This document shows positions 18,085 through 27,176 of a stretch of 51,961 nucleotides of DNA, piece after piece. This DNA comes from a virus. A model generated the notes under the pieces. That model saw only the letters and a program-made list of their open reading frames with translations, was not told the DNA's origin and ran no database searches. The stretch covers positions 1-51,961 of IMG/VR virus record IMGVR_UViG_3300034012_001772. One strand, written 5' to 3'. Each line of letters opens with the position of its first letter. Position 1 is the first letter of the stretch. Made by a program: the position numbers and the translations under genes.

Positions 18085-19425
18085 ATGAAAGCCACACAAT
18101 TAGAACGAGTAGAACGAGTTGCCGAAACACTTAAGCGCAGTGCGAAGAAGGCAGGGATGCACCTTTATTCTTGGTTTTGCGCGGAGGATGCAATGGCGAT
18201 GATAAATGAGAGGAGTACCTCCTATTGGGCAACTAGGCTGCGGGAACATCGGGAGTACGCCCGTCAATCGACGGTGACGGTGGCGAAGACACCGCCCGCC
18301 TCCCGCCTCCATTGGTCGGCATCGCTGCGCGATCTGGTCACAGACATTGCGGCGGGAGGTTGTCCAGTGGCGGAGGCATTGCAAAAGGCGCGGAAATACC
18401 GCCACGCTCACAGCCAAAAGCTGGCGGGCAACTATTTCAGCTTCCGCGAAAAAGCGGGAATGATCTCGTACTTGCCAGCGGGAAGGCCTTTGGTGCTGAA
18501 TGATGCGGGGCTGTGGGCGCGGGACGGGAGACAGGAAACAAAGCCTGTCAAATGGGCCAAAAGCGTGCTGGCTGGGTGGCAGTTGGCACGGTTGAAAGAT
18601 CACGATTTTTCCGCCTTTGCGGCTAAATTTGCTGCGGCGGAAAATGCATCGGCTTTGCGTGTGGTGCTGGTCGATGATGTGGGGGCAGTTTATGAGGAGC
18701 GTAACCACTCTGAAAGTGTGGGCGGCTCATGTATGCAGCAGTATAATACAGGCTATGGGCCAGACAACGACAACGGCAAAGGGGAGAGGGTCGGGGACTT
18801 TTACGAGCGAGCGGGGGCGAAGGTGCTGGCGATTTGGCGGGGAGATGGACGGTTGGAGGGTCGGGCTATTTATTGGCCTAAAATCCACGGGTTGAGCGGG
18901 GGCGAGGTGGCAGGTGTTGATCGGGTGTACGGGTCGCCGGAGGTGCTGGAGGTGGTCAAAGCGTGGGCGCGGGAGAATGGTGTGGCTATGCGGGCGAACC
19001 CCCAAGGTGGGGGAGATACCAATTGGGTGATCAACGGTGAGTCGCTGGGATATGGGGCGTTCATTGTTCCGGCTCGAAGCGTGTGCGGTGCTGACTTTTT
19101 CCCATACGTTGACACGTTTCGGTATCAAGACGGGGATGGGGATTTGTGGACGGTGCATGACGAGGATCGGACGGTTTACGCATATAGCAGCACCTGCGGG
19201 GATCGGGAGGAGTGCAACCCGCATGAAGGCGAGGTGCAACTGCATGATGGCACATGGCACAACGAGGACGATGCGTACGAGGTGGATGGGGAGTACTATG
19301 CAGGGGAGGACGTGGTGACGTGTCACAGGTCGGGGGAGTATATCCTACTGGATGGGGCGTTTGAGGTGGAGATCTCTCGCCATAACACCGTGTACTTTTC
19401 CTCGGAATACGTGCGCGAAATCTAA
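18085..19425 (+). CDS. Large hypothetical early phage protein
   Basis: 446 residues from MKATQLERVERV; the start follows an A/C-rich leader of CAAACA repeats and lacks SD. Helical N-terminal 130 residues precede a middle domain with SESVGGSCMQQYNTG. The C-terminal 90 residues contain repeated short Asp-rich turns (VHDEDRTVYAYS; LHDGTWHNEDDAYEVDGEYY; GEYILLDGAFEVE), like a small beta-repeat. Its coding strand is G-rich, unlike the C-rich coding strands elsewhere. No function can be read. Confidence 0.75.
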   Translation: MKATQLERVERVAETLKRSAKKAGMHLYSWFCAEDAMAMINERSTSYWATRLREHREYARQSTVTVAKTPPASRLHWSASLRDLVTDIAAGGCPVAEALQKARKYRHAHSQKLAGNYFSFREKAGMISYLPAGRPLVLNDAGLWARDGRQETKPVKWAKSVLAGWQLARLKDHDFSAFAAKFAAAENASALRVVLVDDVGAVYEERNHSESVGGSCMQQYNTGYGPDNDNGKGERVGDFYERAGAKVLAIWRGDGRLEGRAIYWPKIHGLSGGEVAGVDRVYGSPEVLEVVKAWARENGVAMRANPQGGGDTNWVINGESLGYGAFIVPARSVCGADFFPYVDTFRYQDGDGDLWTVHDEDRTVYAYSSTCGDREECNPHEGEVQLHDGTWHNEDDAYEVDGEYYAGEDVVTCHRSGEYILLDGAFEVEISRHNTVYFSSEYVREI

Positions 19426-19447
19426 AATTTAGAAAGGATTCCCAACC

Positions 19448-20470
19448 ATGAAAAACATTGATAAAAAGCTACTGTTTCCGCTCTTGGCGGTTGAGTCGGA
19501 AAGCTATGACACAGACGCAATGCGCGACCATGTGGGGGGCGTACTCTCCACCATGGCGGGCGTGTCTTGGGGCGTTGACGAGTGGGGCAATGTCATTGCC
19601 AGCAAGGGGGAGGGGGCGTACCCTCCCTGCATCGTGGCGCACCTCGACACCGTGCACGACATCACGGGCCACGGCATCCACGTTGTTGAGCATGGAGGCA
19701 GAGTAACGGGCCTTGATCCTGTGGACATGAGGCAGACGGGGATCGGGGGGGATGACAAATGCGGCATCTATGCCGCGCTGTTTCTCCTTCGGGAGTTGCC
19801 AAACTGTCGGGTGGTTTTGACGGTGGACGAGGAGATAGGGGCGGTGGGGGCTTCGCGGCTGGATCTTGCACATCTAGATGGCGTGGGGTTTTTACTCCAA
19901 GCGGATCGGCGGGGATCGGCGGATATGGTGACCCGTGCGTGTGGTGACGTGCTGGCTTCCCCCGTTTTTATCAAAGCGGCGGGCAGGATCGGGAAAAAGT
20001 ACGGATATAAACGGTGTGAGGACGGGGGATTGACTGACGTACAGGAGTTGGTGAGCAGGGGCGCGGGCATTTGCGCTCTCAACCTGTCGGCGGGGTATCA
20101 CCGCCCACACCAGCCCAGCGAGTACATCGACCTGGGCCACCTGTCGCAATGTGTCGGGCTTATGCTCGAGCTTTGTCAATCGTTCGGCGGGAGGGAGTGG
20201 CGACACACCAACCCACCACGCCCCAAGTACTCCCCCAAGGCATACACGGGGGGAGCGTACGCCAGCTATGCGAGCAGTCCGGCGGAGGCGGCGCGACTGG
20301 ATAAATACTGGGCAGATCTGGAGCGGGGGGCGTACCCGACTCAAGCCGAAAGAATGGCAGCAATCACGAAGGCTAGGGCGTTGGACGTTCAGGCGGGCGC
20401 GATGGGAATGCCCGACTGGGAACCAGGGCGGGAAAGTCCGTGGGATGTGGACGAAATGAACCCCTTCTAG
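19448..20470 (+). CDS. M20/M42-like zinc metallopeptidase
   Basis: 340 residues. The metal-ligand pattern of the M20/M28/M42 peptidase clan is visible: AHLDTVHD (HxD), GIGGDDKCG (central Asp), TVDEEIGAVGA (Glu-Glu), LQADRRGS (Asp) and SAGYHRPHQPSEYI (last His). The C-terminal 90 residues are an extra low-complexity tail (YTGGAYASYASS). Such enzymes are amino-/dipeptidases; in a phage it might degrade host peptides or inactivate a peptide effector. GAAAGGA upstream may serve as SD. It precedes a strong terminator and has a G-rich coding strand. Confidence 0.8.
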   Translation: MKNIDKKLLFPLLAVESESYDTDAMRDHVGGVLSTMAGVSWGVDEWGNVIASKGEGAYPPCIVAHLDTVHDITGHGIHVVEHGGRVTGLDPVDMRQTGIGGDDKCGIYAALFLLRELPNCRVVLTVDEEIGAVGASRLDLAHLDGVGFLLQADRRGSADMVTRACGDVLASPVFIKAAGRIGKKYGYKRCEDGGLTDVQELVSRGAGICALNLSAGYHRPHQPSEYIDLGHLSQCVGLMLELCQSFGGREWRHTNPPRPKYSPKAYTGGAYASYASSPAEAARLDKYWADLERGAYPTQAERMAAITKARALDVQAGAMGMPDWEPGRESPWDVDEMNPF

Positions 20471-20492
20471 TCTCCCCCCAAGCCAGCGCCAG

Positions 20493-20524
20493 CCCCGCCC
20501 TTGATAAACAGGGGCGGGGTTTTA
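20493..20524 (+). terminator. Rho-independent terminator
   Basis: CCCCGCCC (20493-20500), loop, GGGCGGGG (20512-20519), then TTTTAT. It closes the short accessory unit 17.7-20.5 kb and separates it from the packaging genes. Confidence 0.85.
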
Positions 20525-20536
20525 TGTTTGGGGGAC

Positions 20537-21031
20537 ATGACACTAACAGCAAAGCGAGACGAGGAAAAGAAATGGGCAGCTTGTCGGGAAGCCGTGGCAC
20601 TTGGGGTGCCGATGAAAGAAGCGGCGGAGAGGTATGGTTTGAGCTATTCAAATGCTAGACAGAGAGCGACACGGGAAAAGTGGGCGACTCCGCGCCGGAT
20701 GTCACAAGCCCAAACCTCACCCCCTCCCCCTCCACCTTCAGAAGTTGCGGTGGCATCATGGCAGGAACAGGGAGAACAGCATCGGCGGCGCATAATGGGC
20801 ATAGTCAACCGTGCGCTAGAAGGTGCCGTACTCACCGCCCCTGAGAACTGGGCAGACCTGGAACGAGCGGCCAGAATAGGTGACCGTGCGGCGGGATTGG
20901 AAAAGCAAGCCCCGACGATTCAACTGGCTTTCCCGATTGCTGCATCCAGCGAGGTTCTCCCGTTTTACGAGGCCGAAACGATTTATGCGGGCACGTCTCC
21001 CCCCCTCCCCCTCCCCACCCCCCCTCTTTAG
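20537..21031 (+). CDS. Terminase small subunit candidate
   Basis: 164 residues from MTLTAKRDEEKKW. Residues 12-50 (REAVALGVPMKEAAERYGLS followed by YSNARQRATREKWATP) form the helix-turn-helix and trailing helix typical of small terminase or related DNA-recognition subunits, and the gene lies directly before the large terminase. A Pro run (SPPPPPPSE) links to a helical C-terminal half. The last 12 residues (T-S-P-P-L-P-L-P and so on) are encoded by the C-rich tract, so the true C-terminus may be eroded. It should recognise the packaging site. Confidence 0.72.
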   Translation: MTLTAKRDEEKKWAACREAVALGVPMKEAAERYGLSYSNARQRATREKWATPRRMSQAQTSPPPPPPSEVAVASWQEQGEQHRRRIMGIVNRALEGAVLTAPENWADLERAARIGDRAAGLEKQAPTIQLAFPIAASSEVLPFYEAETIYAGTSPPLPLPTPPL

Positions 21032-21145
21032 AGCCTCCGCCCCTCCCCCCGCCCGCGCACCCCCCCCTCCCCCTCTCCTCCGCTCCTCCGCTTCACCTCG
21101 CCACCACGCCACCCGTCCCCCTCGACCCCCCGCTCCGACCCAAGA
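20996..21145. repeat. C-rich tract between small and large terminase genes
   Basis: Long C-runs with CCTCC/CTCCGC units, the opposite strand polarity of the G-rich tract at 17.36-17.50 kb. The complementary strand has many G4-G7 runs. It covers the 3' end of the small terminase gene and most of the gap before the large one. Possible packaging site, structured DNA or mutational slippage. Confidence 0.65.
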
Positions 21146-21208
21146 ATTATAGCGTAACCCTCCAAAAATTTTTCTGGTTTTCAGCCCAAACCTAAGAAGC
21201 TCTACCCC

Positions 21209-23152
21209 GTGACCCCTGAAACCTCACAAGCTCCCAACCCCGCAACCCTGCTACGCCAGAAGCGGGCATCCCAGCCACGTCCGAAGCCCTCCACCCCCGC
21301 ACCAGCGCAAGCCGTGGCAAAGCCACCCCCGAAACCCCGACCCCCACAAAAGCCCATCGACCCCAACAGCCCAGCCGACATGGTGCGGCGTGGTTTCCGC
21401 GAACGCTATGGCAAGTGGTGGCCCCCCGTGGGTGGAAAGCCCGCCGCCGACATCTACATCGAGTTCCAAGCGTTCCGGCACAACATCAAGGGGCCGAAAG
21501 CCCCTGGGAAGTTCCAGCATTTCAAGAACATCGTCGATGCGATCTGGAACAACCCAGCATCCCCGAAGAAGTTCATCTGGAATCCGTGGTCGGAAAGGAT
21601 GCTCCGAGAAGCGTGCGAAACCAACTACATCGGCATCGCTGGAAGCCGCTCGTCCGGCAAGTCTCTGACGTTTGCCATCTGGGGGTTGGTCAACTGGCTG
21701 GCTGCACCAGGGGAGACGAAGGTCATTTTTACCTCCACCAGCCTCAAGGATTCCCGTGGACGGATTTGGGGGGACGTGGAAGCCTTCTTCCAAGCAGCCT
21801 GCATTGTCTTTGGCGGGGAGGCCAATATGCCTGGGGAACTTGTCTCCTCCCAAGGACTCATTCGTTTCCGCGCTGACGGTCAACAGTCCGACAAATATGG
21901 ATTGGTTCTCGTCGCTGGGGAAAAGTCACGGGAGAAGGAGTCCATCGGAAAACTTATTGGTTTCAAGGCAGACCGAATGATTCTGGTGGCGGATGAAATG
22001 CCGGAGCTTTCTGAGTCCCTAATCATCGCGGCTGAATCCAACCTTTCGTCCAACCTTGAGTTTCAGTTGGTCGGACTGGGAAACCCCGCATCCTACTACG
22101 ACCCGTTCGGCACGCTTTGCGAACCCATCGAAGGCTGGGCGTCCATCAACGACACAATGGATGAGTGGAAAACCAAACGCGGCAGATGCCTGCGCTTTGA
22201 TGGTGAGCGCAGCCCGAACATCCTTGCGGGGCAAAACCTCTACCCATGGATGTTCACTGAGGCAAAGCTGGCGGAAGCCCGTGAGATGATGGGGGAAACT
22301 TCGGCCAGATACGCCCGAATGGTCAAAGGCGCATGGTGTCCGACTGGCGCAGCAGATTCGATTTTCTCCCCCGCAGACATCATCAGGTATCAGGGCGATA
22401 AACCCGCCATCTGGCAGGAACCGCCCACCCCCGTGGCTGGATTTGACCCAGCTTTCACTAATGGGGGCGACAAAAGCGTCCTATTCTTTGGCAAGTATGG
22501 GACAACCATCGATGGACTCAAGGTTCTGGAATTGGGCGACTATCTGGAAATCAACGAAGACAGGGATGTAAAAAATGAAAGTCGGACACATCAGATTGCC
22601 AGACAGGTTTCCGAAGAGTGCCGCAAGCGCAACGTCCACCCCCGCCACTTGGGCGTCGATGGCACGGGCGCAGGGAAGCCTTTCTGTGATGTGTTGCGTT
22701 CGATCTGGTCTGGCGAGATTCTGGAAGTCAATTTCAGCGGTGCAGCTTCCGAGCTTCCGGCGTCTGGGACAGACAGCACATCTTCAAAAGAACGGTACTC
22801 CAACAAGGTCAGTGAACTCTGGTTCGTGGGACGCGAGTTTCTTCAGTCAAAGCAACTCAAAGGCATCAAACCCGACCTCGCCCGTGAGTTATGCTCCCGA
22901 ACCTACGAAACGCGAGAGCGTGGCAAGGTGCGTGTGGAGCCGAAAACAGACATGAAGGCGCGGATAGGCAGTTCCCCCGACAAATCGGACGCAGCCCTCA
23001 TCGCCCTTGCCGTGTGCCGCCACCGTTTGGGCATATCATCCAAACTCAGCAGCCGAAACTGGGGAAGAGAAGAGGGCGGCAACTTCAACAGAAACCCGAC
23101 ACCCTTCAAAAAGTTCTCGCAAAAGTTGAGCAAAATGGTCAAATACGCCTAA
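21209..23152 (+). CDS. terL: Terminase large subunit
   Basis: 647 residues with a GTG start at 21209 preceded by AAGAAG; the next in-frame ATG is 57 codons in. After a Pro/Lys-rich N-terminal extension (1-56) come the ATPase motifs: Walker A AGSRSSGKS (144-152), Walker B MILVADE (257-263), and the coupling motif GLGNP (289-293). Nuclease acidic residues follow in GFDPAFTNGGD (D413), LGVDGTG (D484) and KSDAALIAL (D594). All key residues are present, so it should translocate and cut DNA at the portal. The Pro-rich extension is longer than usual. Confidence 0.93.
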   Translation: MTPETSQAPNPATLLRQKRASQPRPKPSTPAPAQAVAKPPPKPRPPQKPIDPNSPADMVRRGFRERYGKWWPPVGGKPAADIYIEFQAFRHNIKGPKAPGKFQHFKNIVDAIWNNPASPKKFIWNPWSERMLREACETNYIGIAGSRSSGKSLTFAIWGLVNWLAAPGETKVIFTSTSLKDSRGRIWGDVEAFFQAACIVFGGEANMPGELVSSQGLIRFRADGQQSDKYGLVLVAGEKSREKESIGKLIGFKADRMILVADEMPELSESLIIAAESNLSSNLEFQLVGLGNPASYYDPFGTLCEPIEGWASINDTMDEWKTKRGRCLRFDGERSPNILAGQNLYPWMFTEAKLAEAREMMGETSARYARMVKGAWCPTGAADSIFSPADIIRYQGDKPAIWQEPPTPVAGFDPAFTNGGDKSVLFFGKYGTTIDGLKVLELGDYLEINEDRDVKNESRTHQIARQVSEECRKRNVHPRHLGVDGTGAGKPFCDVLRSIWSGEILEVNFSGAASELPASGTDSTSSKERYSNKVSELWFVGREFLQSKQLKGIKPDLARELCSRTYETRERGKVRVEPKTDMKARIGSSPDKSDAALIALAVCRHRLGISSKLSSRNWGREEGGNFNRNPTPFKKFSQKLSKMVKYA

Positions 23153-23233
23153 ATTCGCCAAATATTCGCATTTAGCTCTTGCCAAATCCCGAAAAATCAG
23201 GTTTCTCAAGCAACACCGCACGTTTACACACGC

Positions 23234-24253
23234 ATGAAGGTAATCATCCCCGTCAGTAGTCAGAATCTCCCCAAGATTCTCCCCCTCATCAAGGTCATCG
23301 AACGACTGGCCCCATACCAACAGGATGATAAGTTCATCTTTCTGACCAGCCCCAGCAAGAAAGGCGAGCTTTGGCCTTTGATCAGTCACCTGCCGTATGC
23401 CTCCACAGAGGTTGCCTTGTCCGGCACACTACGCCAGTTCCCCCTTAACGCCAACGAGTTGTTCTTGGAATGTGCGCGGTATGCCGCCAAGACACTGGCT
23501 CCCGACCAACCGTGGCTGTATCTGACAGGGGAATGCCTCCCCCTCAAGCAGGGCTGGCTGACGCAACTGGAGCGGCAATATCTCAGCCAGAGCAAGCCAT
23601 TCCTCGGCAAATTGGACTACATCCCGCAAAAGATCACCGATTCACAGGGGGTGACACGGGTGCATTTTGGCGAGCCATACACCTTGGAAACGGCCATCTA
23701 CCCACAAGACACGGCAAAACGCTTGGTCGTCAACCTGCTCAACAGAAACACCCACCATGAACAAATTCGTCGCGGAACAATAGTTCCTCACACCTGTTCC
23801 ACCGAACTGATTGCGTCAGCAAAGTGGGCGGAAAACTTCAGCCTGTTTGAGGTTCCCGAAGAGGCGGTTCTTCTGGTGCGGGTCTACGACGACAGTCCAG
23901 CACGGCAACTGCTCACCAACACACCCGTCCCAATCCCCGTCCCCATGGCTCCAGCCCCCGCCGCAGCCCCAGTAGCCGCACCTCCGCCCCCGCCGCCAAT
24001 GGCTGCACCGTCCCTCCCGCCAGGGACATACACGGACTCGTCCGGCAGGATTCACTTGGGAGGCAACCGCCTGTTGTCGGAGACGTTGACAGCGAACCAG
24101 CCAACACAATCGGAGCCTGAGCCAGCAGTGGAGCCGGAGACACCGACAGTGGAGGAGAAAGCAGAGGCAGAACACGCTGACCTTGAGAAGTCACCCCAAG
24201 CGGTTATGGTCATTGGAAAGAAGCCAGGACGACCCGCCAAAAAGAAGAAGTAG
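23234..24253 (+). CDS. Glycosyltransferase-like domain with Pro-rich linker and AT-hook tail
   Basis: 339 residues between terminase and portal. Residues 1-215 resemble a GT-A-type glycosyltransferase (MKVIIPVSSQNLPKILPLIK; PWLYLTGECLPLKQGWLTQL), but the usual acidic metal-binding D-x-D is replaced by T-G-E-C, so activity is uncertain. A long Pro/Ala linker (about 225-260) follows, then an acidic Glu/Pro stretch and a basic end GKKPGRPAKKKK, a classic AT-hook-like G-R-P core. It could tether an enzyme or structural domain to DNA. Function unproven. Confidence 0.62.
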   Translation: MKVIIPVSSQNLPKILPLIKVIERLAPYQQDDKFIFLTSPSKKGELWPLISHLPYASTEVALSGTLRQFPLNANELFLECARYAAKTLAPDQPWLYLTGECLPLKQGWLTQLERQYLSQSKPFLGKLDYIPQKITDSQGVTRVHFGEPYTLETAIYPQDTAKRLVVNLLNRNTHHEQIRRGTIVPHTCSTELIASAKWAENFSLFEVPEEAVLLVRVYDDSPARQLLTNTPVPIPVPMAPAPAAAPVAAPPPPPPMAAPSLPPGTYTDSSGRIHLGGNRLLSETLTANQPTQSEPEPAVEPETPTVEEKAEAEHADLEKSPQAVMVIGKKPGRPAKKKK

Positions 24254-24285
24254 CGGCCCTTGGCGAAATATCGCCGTAGCCCCCT

Positions 24286-26595
24286 ATGAACTCAACTAAC
24301 TCCAACTCTCTGACATCCGACACACTTCTGGCTCCCGTTCAGGAGGATGGAAAGCTCATCACCGCACCCCGTTCACGGATCAAGAACGCCAAAGCTGCCC
24401 ACGAATCCTACATGAGGATGAAGACGGCAGACGAGAACGCCTCGTATACCCGTGCCAAGGTGCAGGCCATGCTGGACGGAGAGGCACCCTATGATCAAGC
24501 TGCCCAGCGGATGAATGGCTTGGCGGAGATGTGCAACGTCAACTGGGGTCAGGGTGAGCAACTTCTGGCTTTGGCAACCAGCCCGTACATCGACTTGGTG
24601 GAGTCTGTGGATCACCTTTGCACGATGCCGACTAACTTTGGCGACCCGACAGCCCGACTCGATTGGGAGCAAATCATGGCAGAAGAGTTCTCCCGTATGG
24701 TGCGCGGCTGGCCTGAGTTCTTTCCGCGCTACCAGTTCCTCATCCACCAGTTCCTCGCCCACGGCGTTGGTGTGGCTTTCCGTGAGGATGAGATCGACTG
24801 GAGATGGCAGATTGCGCCTTTGGGCGACTTCCTCATCCCCCGCCAGACCCGTGCATCGGACGAAGAGATTGAAATTGGTGCGGTGGTGCGGGGAATGCCG
24901 CCCCATGAGTTGTTCAGCAAGATTGAGGACGAGGAAGCCGCAAAAGAGCTAGGCTGGAATGTCCCAGCGGTGAAGAAAGCTCTGATGAATGCCACACAGG
25001 CAGACAAATACAATGCCTCATGGTCGGAATGGGAAACCCTGCAACGGGAGTTCAAGAACAATGACTTGGGTGTGTCCGGCGCAGCCTACACTTCTGAAGT
25101 CAAACTGGTGTTCATGTGGGTGAAGGAACTCGACGGCACGGTGTCGCAGTATGTTTTCCCCGAAAAACTCAACAACGACGAGGACGAGTTTCTCTACGTC
25201 AACAAAAGCCGATACGGTAAAAGCTCCGAAGTTTTCAACACTTTCTGCTACGGAGTAGGAACCAACGGGTATTTCCACAGTATCCGTGGTCTGGGCCACA
25301 AGATTTTCTCTATTGTCCAAGCCCTCAACAGGCTTCGCTGCCGCTTCTTCGACAGCCTGATGACGAGTTCCATGCTCATGCTGGAGCCGGAATCTGAGCA
25401 GGCGATGGAAGACCTTTCCCTCATTCACTTCGGCCCGTTCGTCATCAAGCCGCCGAACGTCAAATTCATCCAGAAGGATTACCCAAACTTCGGCAACTCT
25501 CTGATTCCTGGGCTGAACGAACTCAACTCCCTGCTCCAACAACAGAGCGGCCAGTATTCGACGGAAGCCATTTTCAATCAGGCCAAAGAGCGCACCCAGT
25601 ATGAAGTTCAGGCGCAGTTGGAGTCCCTTTCCAACATCAGCATCTCCGCATTGAGTCTGTTCTACCAGCCATGGGAACGCCTGATGAAGGAAACAGTGCG
25701 CCGTGTGGCCCGCCCAGATTACTTCCCGCAAGACCCAGGCGGGGAACAGGTAGCCGAGTTCCGCGAACGCTGCATGGCCCGTGGAGTGCCGGAAGAGGCT
25801 CTCATGTCCATCGACCCGTCGCGTGTTCGCGTGGTGCGTGCCATTGGTAACGGCTCCAGCGCAGCCCGCTCCGCCATCATGCGGCAGATTTTTGAGTTGT
25901 CGTCCAGCTTTGACCCACAGGGGCGGCAGCAAGCTATCCGCGACCTCACTCGCACCATCGGCGGCGTGGAGGCGGCTGATCGGTATGCCCCTGCCCCAGA
26001 GAATCAGCGGCCCCCGATGGAAACCAAGACGGCAGAACTGGAAAACATCCTGCTCATGCAGGGCAACGAGATTCAAGTGCTGCCATCGGAGATGCACCCC
26101 ATCCATTTCCCAGTTCACCTTGACGCACTGGAACAACTTATTGCATCCATCGACAGCGGCGAACAACCCTTGGAGGAAGCAGCACCGAAACTGTTTCCGC
26201 TGCACACCCACGCTTCCGCACACGCCGAGTTCATGGTGGGCGAACCTGACTACCCCCAAATCAAGAAGCGGTTGCAGCAGATCGACGAAGTGGCTTGGAA
26301 TTTGGCCAAACGCTTGGAAAAATTGCAGCGTGATGCCGCCTTGGCTCAGGAAGAAGCAGCGGCAGACCCCAACAACCCAGAAGCCGCAGCCGCGCAAGGT
26401 GGGGCCAACGCCGCCAATCCGAACGCGCTGCCCGATACCCTGCAACGCCAGATGGTCGAAGCCTCCACCAAGCTACGCATTGCAGAAGAGACGCACTCAC
26501 AGCAGTTGCGCCACCGCGAAGAAGCCTTCCGTCAGAGCCAAGCACTCAAAGACGCCGAAGTCGCAGCCTCCATCGCCCGAAAACAATACACCTAG
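24286..26595 (+). CDS. Portal (head-tail connector) protein
   Basis: 769 residues, in the standard position after terminase. Large, mostly helical, with a central region (MWVKELDGTVSQYVF; GLGHKIFSIVQALNRLRCRF) and a long helical C-terminal barrel-like end (LPDTLQRQMVEASTKLRIAE onwards) as in podoviral-type connectors. Size and context fit a portal; no other gene nearby is a better candidate. It would form the packaging channel and scaffold nucleus. Confidence 0.85.
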   Translation: MNSTNSNSLTSDTLLAPVQEDGKLITAPRSRIKNAKAAHESYMRMKTADENASYTRAKVQAMLDGEAPYDQAAQRMNGLAEMCNVNWGQGEQLLALATSPYIDLVESVDHLCTMPTNFGDPTARLDWEQIMAEEFSRMVRGWPEFFPRYQFLIHQFLAHGVGVAFREDEIDWRWQIAPLGDFLIPRQTRASDEEIEIGAVVRGMPPHELFSKIEDEEAAKELGWNVPAVKKALMNATQADKYNASWSEWETLQREFKNNDLGVSGAAYTSEVKLVFMWVKELDGTVSQYVFPEKLNNDEDEFLYVNKSRYGKSSEVFNTFCYGVGTNGYFHSIRGLGHKIFSIVQALNRLRCRFFDSLMTSSMLMLEPESEQAMEDLSLIHFGPFVIKPPNVKFIQKDYPNFGNSLIPGLNELNSLLQQQSGQYSTEAIFNQAKERTQYEVQAQLESLSNISISALSLFYQPWERLMKETVRRVARPDYFPQDPGGEQVAEFRERCMARGVPEEALMSIDPSRVRVVRAIGNGSSAARSAIMRQIFELSSSFDPQGRQQAIRDLTRTIGGVEAADRYAPAPENQRPPMETKTAELENILLMQGNEIQVLPSEMHPIHFPVHLDALEQLIASIDSGEQPLEEAAPKLFPLHTHASAHAEFMVGEPDYPQIKKRLQQIDEVAWNLAKRLEKLQRDAALAQEEAAADPNNPEAAAAQGGANAANPNALPDTLQRQMVEASTKLRIAEETHSQQLRHREEAFRQSQALKDAEVAASIARKQYT

Positions 26596-26598
26596 CCC

Positions 26599-26835
26599 AT
26601 GCCACTCCACCCCGAACTTTCTGAAACCCCGCACATCTTTGCCGTTAAGGTATTCACGGGGCCGCGTATCATCCAGATTTTCCAGCCTTCCGGCGAGAAA
26701 AAAGGGGATATGCTGTCTGTGACGTATGACGAGTTGTGGGAGGGAACCCAAAAAATCGCAGACATCATCAAGGCGCGAATCGAAAACAAACCTCAAGAAG
26801 ATGAACAACCACAACCTGCAATTATTACGGCATGA
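26599..26835 (+). CDS. Small head-region hypothetical protein
   Basis: 78 residues; a beta-rich first half (IFAVKVFTGPRIIQIFQPSG) and a helical second half (DELWEGTQKIADIIKARIEN). Starts 4 nt after the portal stop and overlaps the next start by ATGA (26832-26835). Unknown. Confidence 0.7.
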   Translation: MPLHPELSETPHIFAVKVFTGPRIIQIFQPSGEKKGDMLSVTYDELWEGTQKIADIIKARIENKPQEDEQPQPAIITA

Positions 26836-27137
26836 CCATAACCAACTGGTACAGCGTTCCCGAATTACGCGAGGAACTTGCAAGGCTTGTCAAGGAAACC
26901 GTCCTAGCCACGGCCATGGAGGTTCTCTCCACCAAAGCCAAGGCGACCCTGCCGTCGATGCAGGTGGATGTGACGACACTGGCGTTGACCCACGCCCATC
27001 TGGCGGGGTATCAGAAAGCTCTGGACGACCTGATGGCGTTATCCCGTCTCCCGCTCGTCTCGAAACGCACTCTGACACCTGACCCCAGTATCACTGACGA
27101 ATGGGGTCACGCCATGCCCAAGAACCTCGACAAGTAA
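26832..27137 (+). CDS. Small head-region hypothetical protein
   Basis: 101 residues, helical (VPELREELARLVKETVLATA; ALTHAHLAGYQKALDDLMAL). ATGA-coupled to the gene before. Between portal and scaffold, so possibly a morphogenesis factor. Not recognised. Confidence 0.7.
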   Translation: MTITNWYSVPELREELARLVKETVLATAMEVLSTKAKATLPSMQVDVTTLALTHAHLAGYQKALDDLMALSRLPLVSKRTLTPDPSITDEWGHAMPKNLDK

Positions 27138-27176
27138 AGTCACAGCCTCACCAACACCAACAACCGCCCCAACTTT

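Noticed and set aside
25018-26445. Long antisense reading frame (475 residues) opposite the portal gene
   Set aside because: Shadow of the portal gene caused by codon bias; composition is Phe/Arg/Gly/His-rich with no leader or neighbour coupling.
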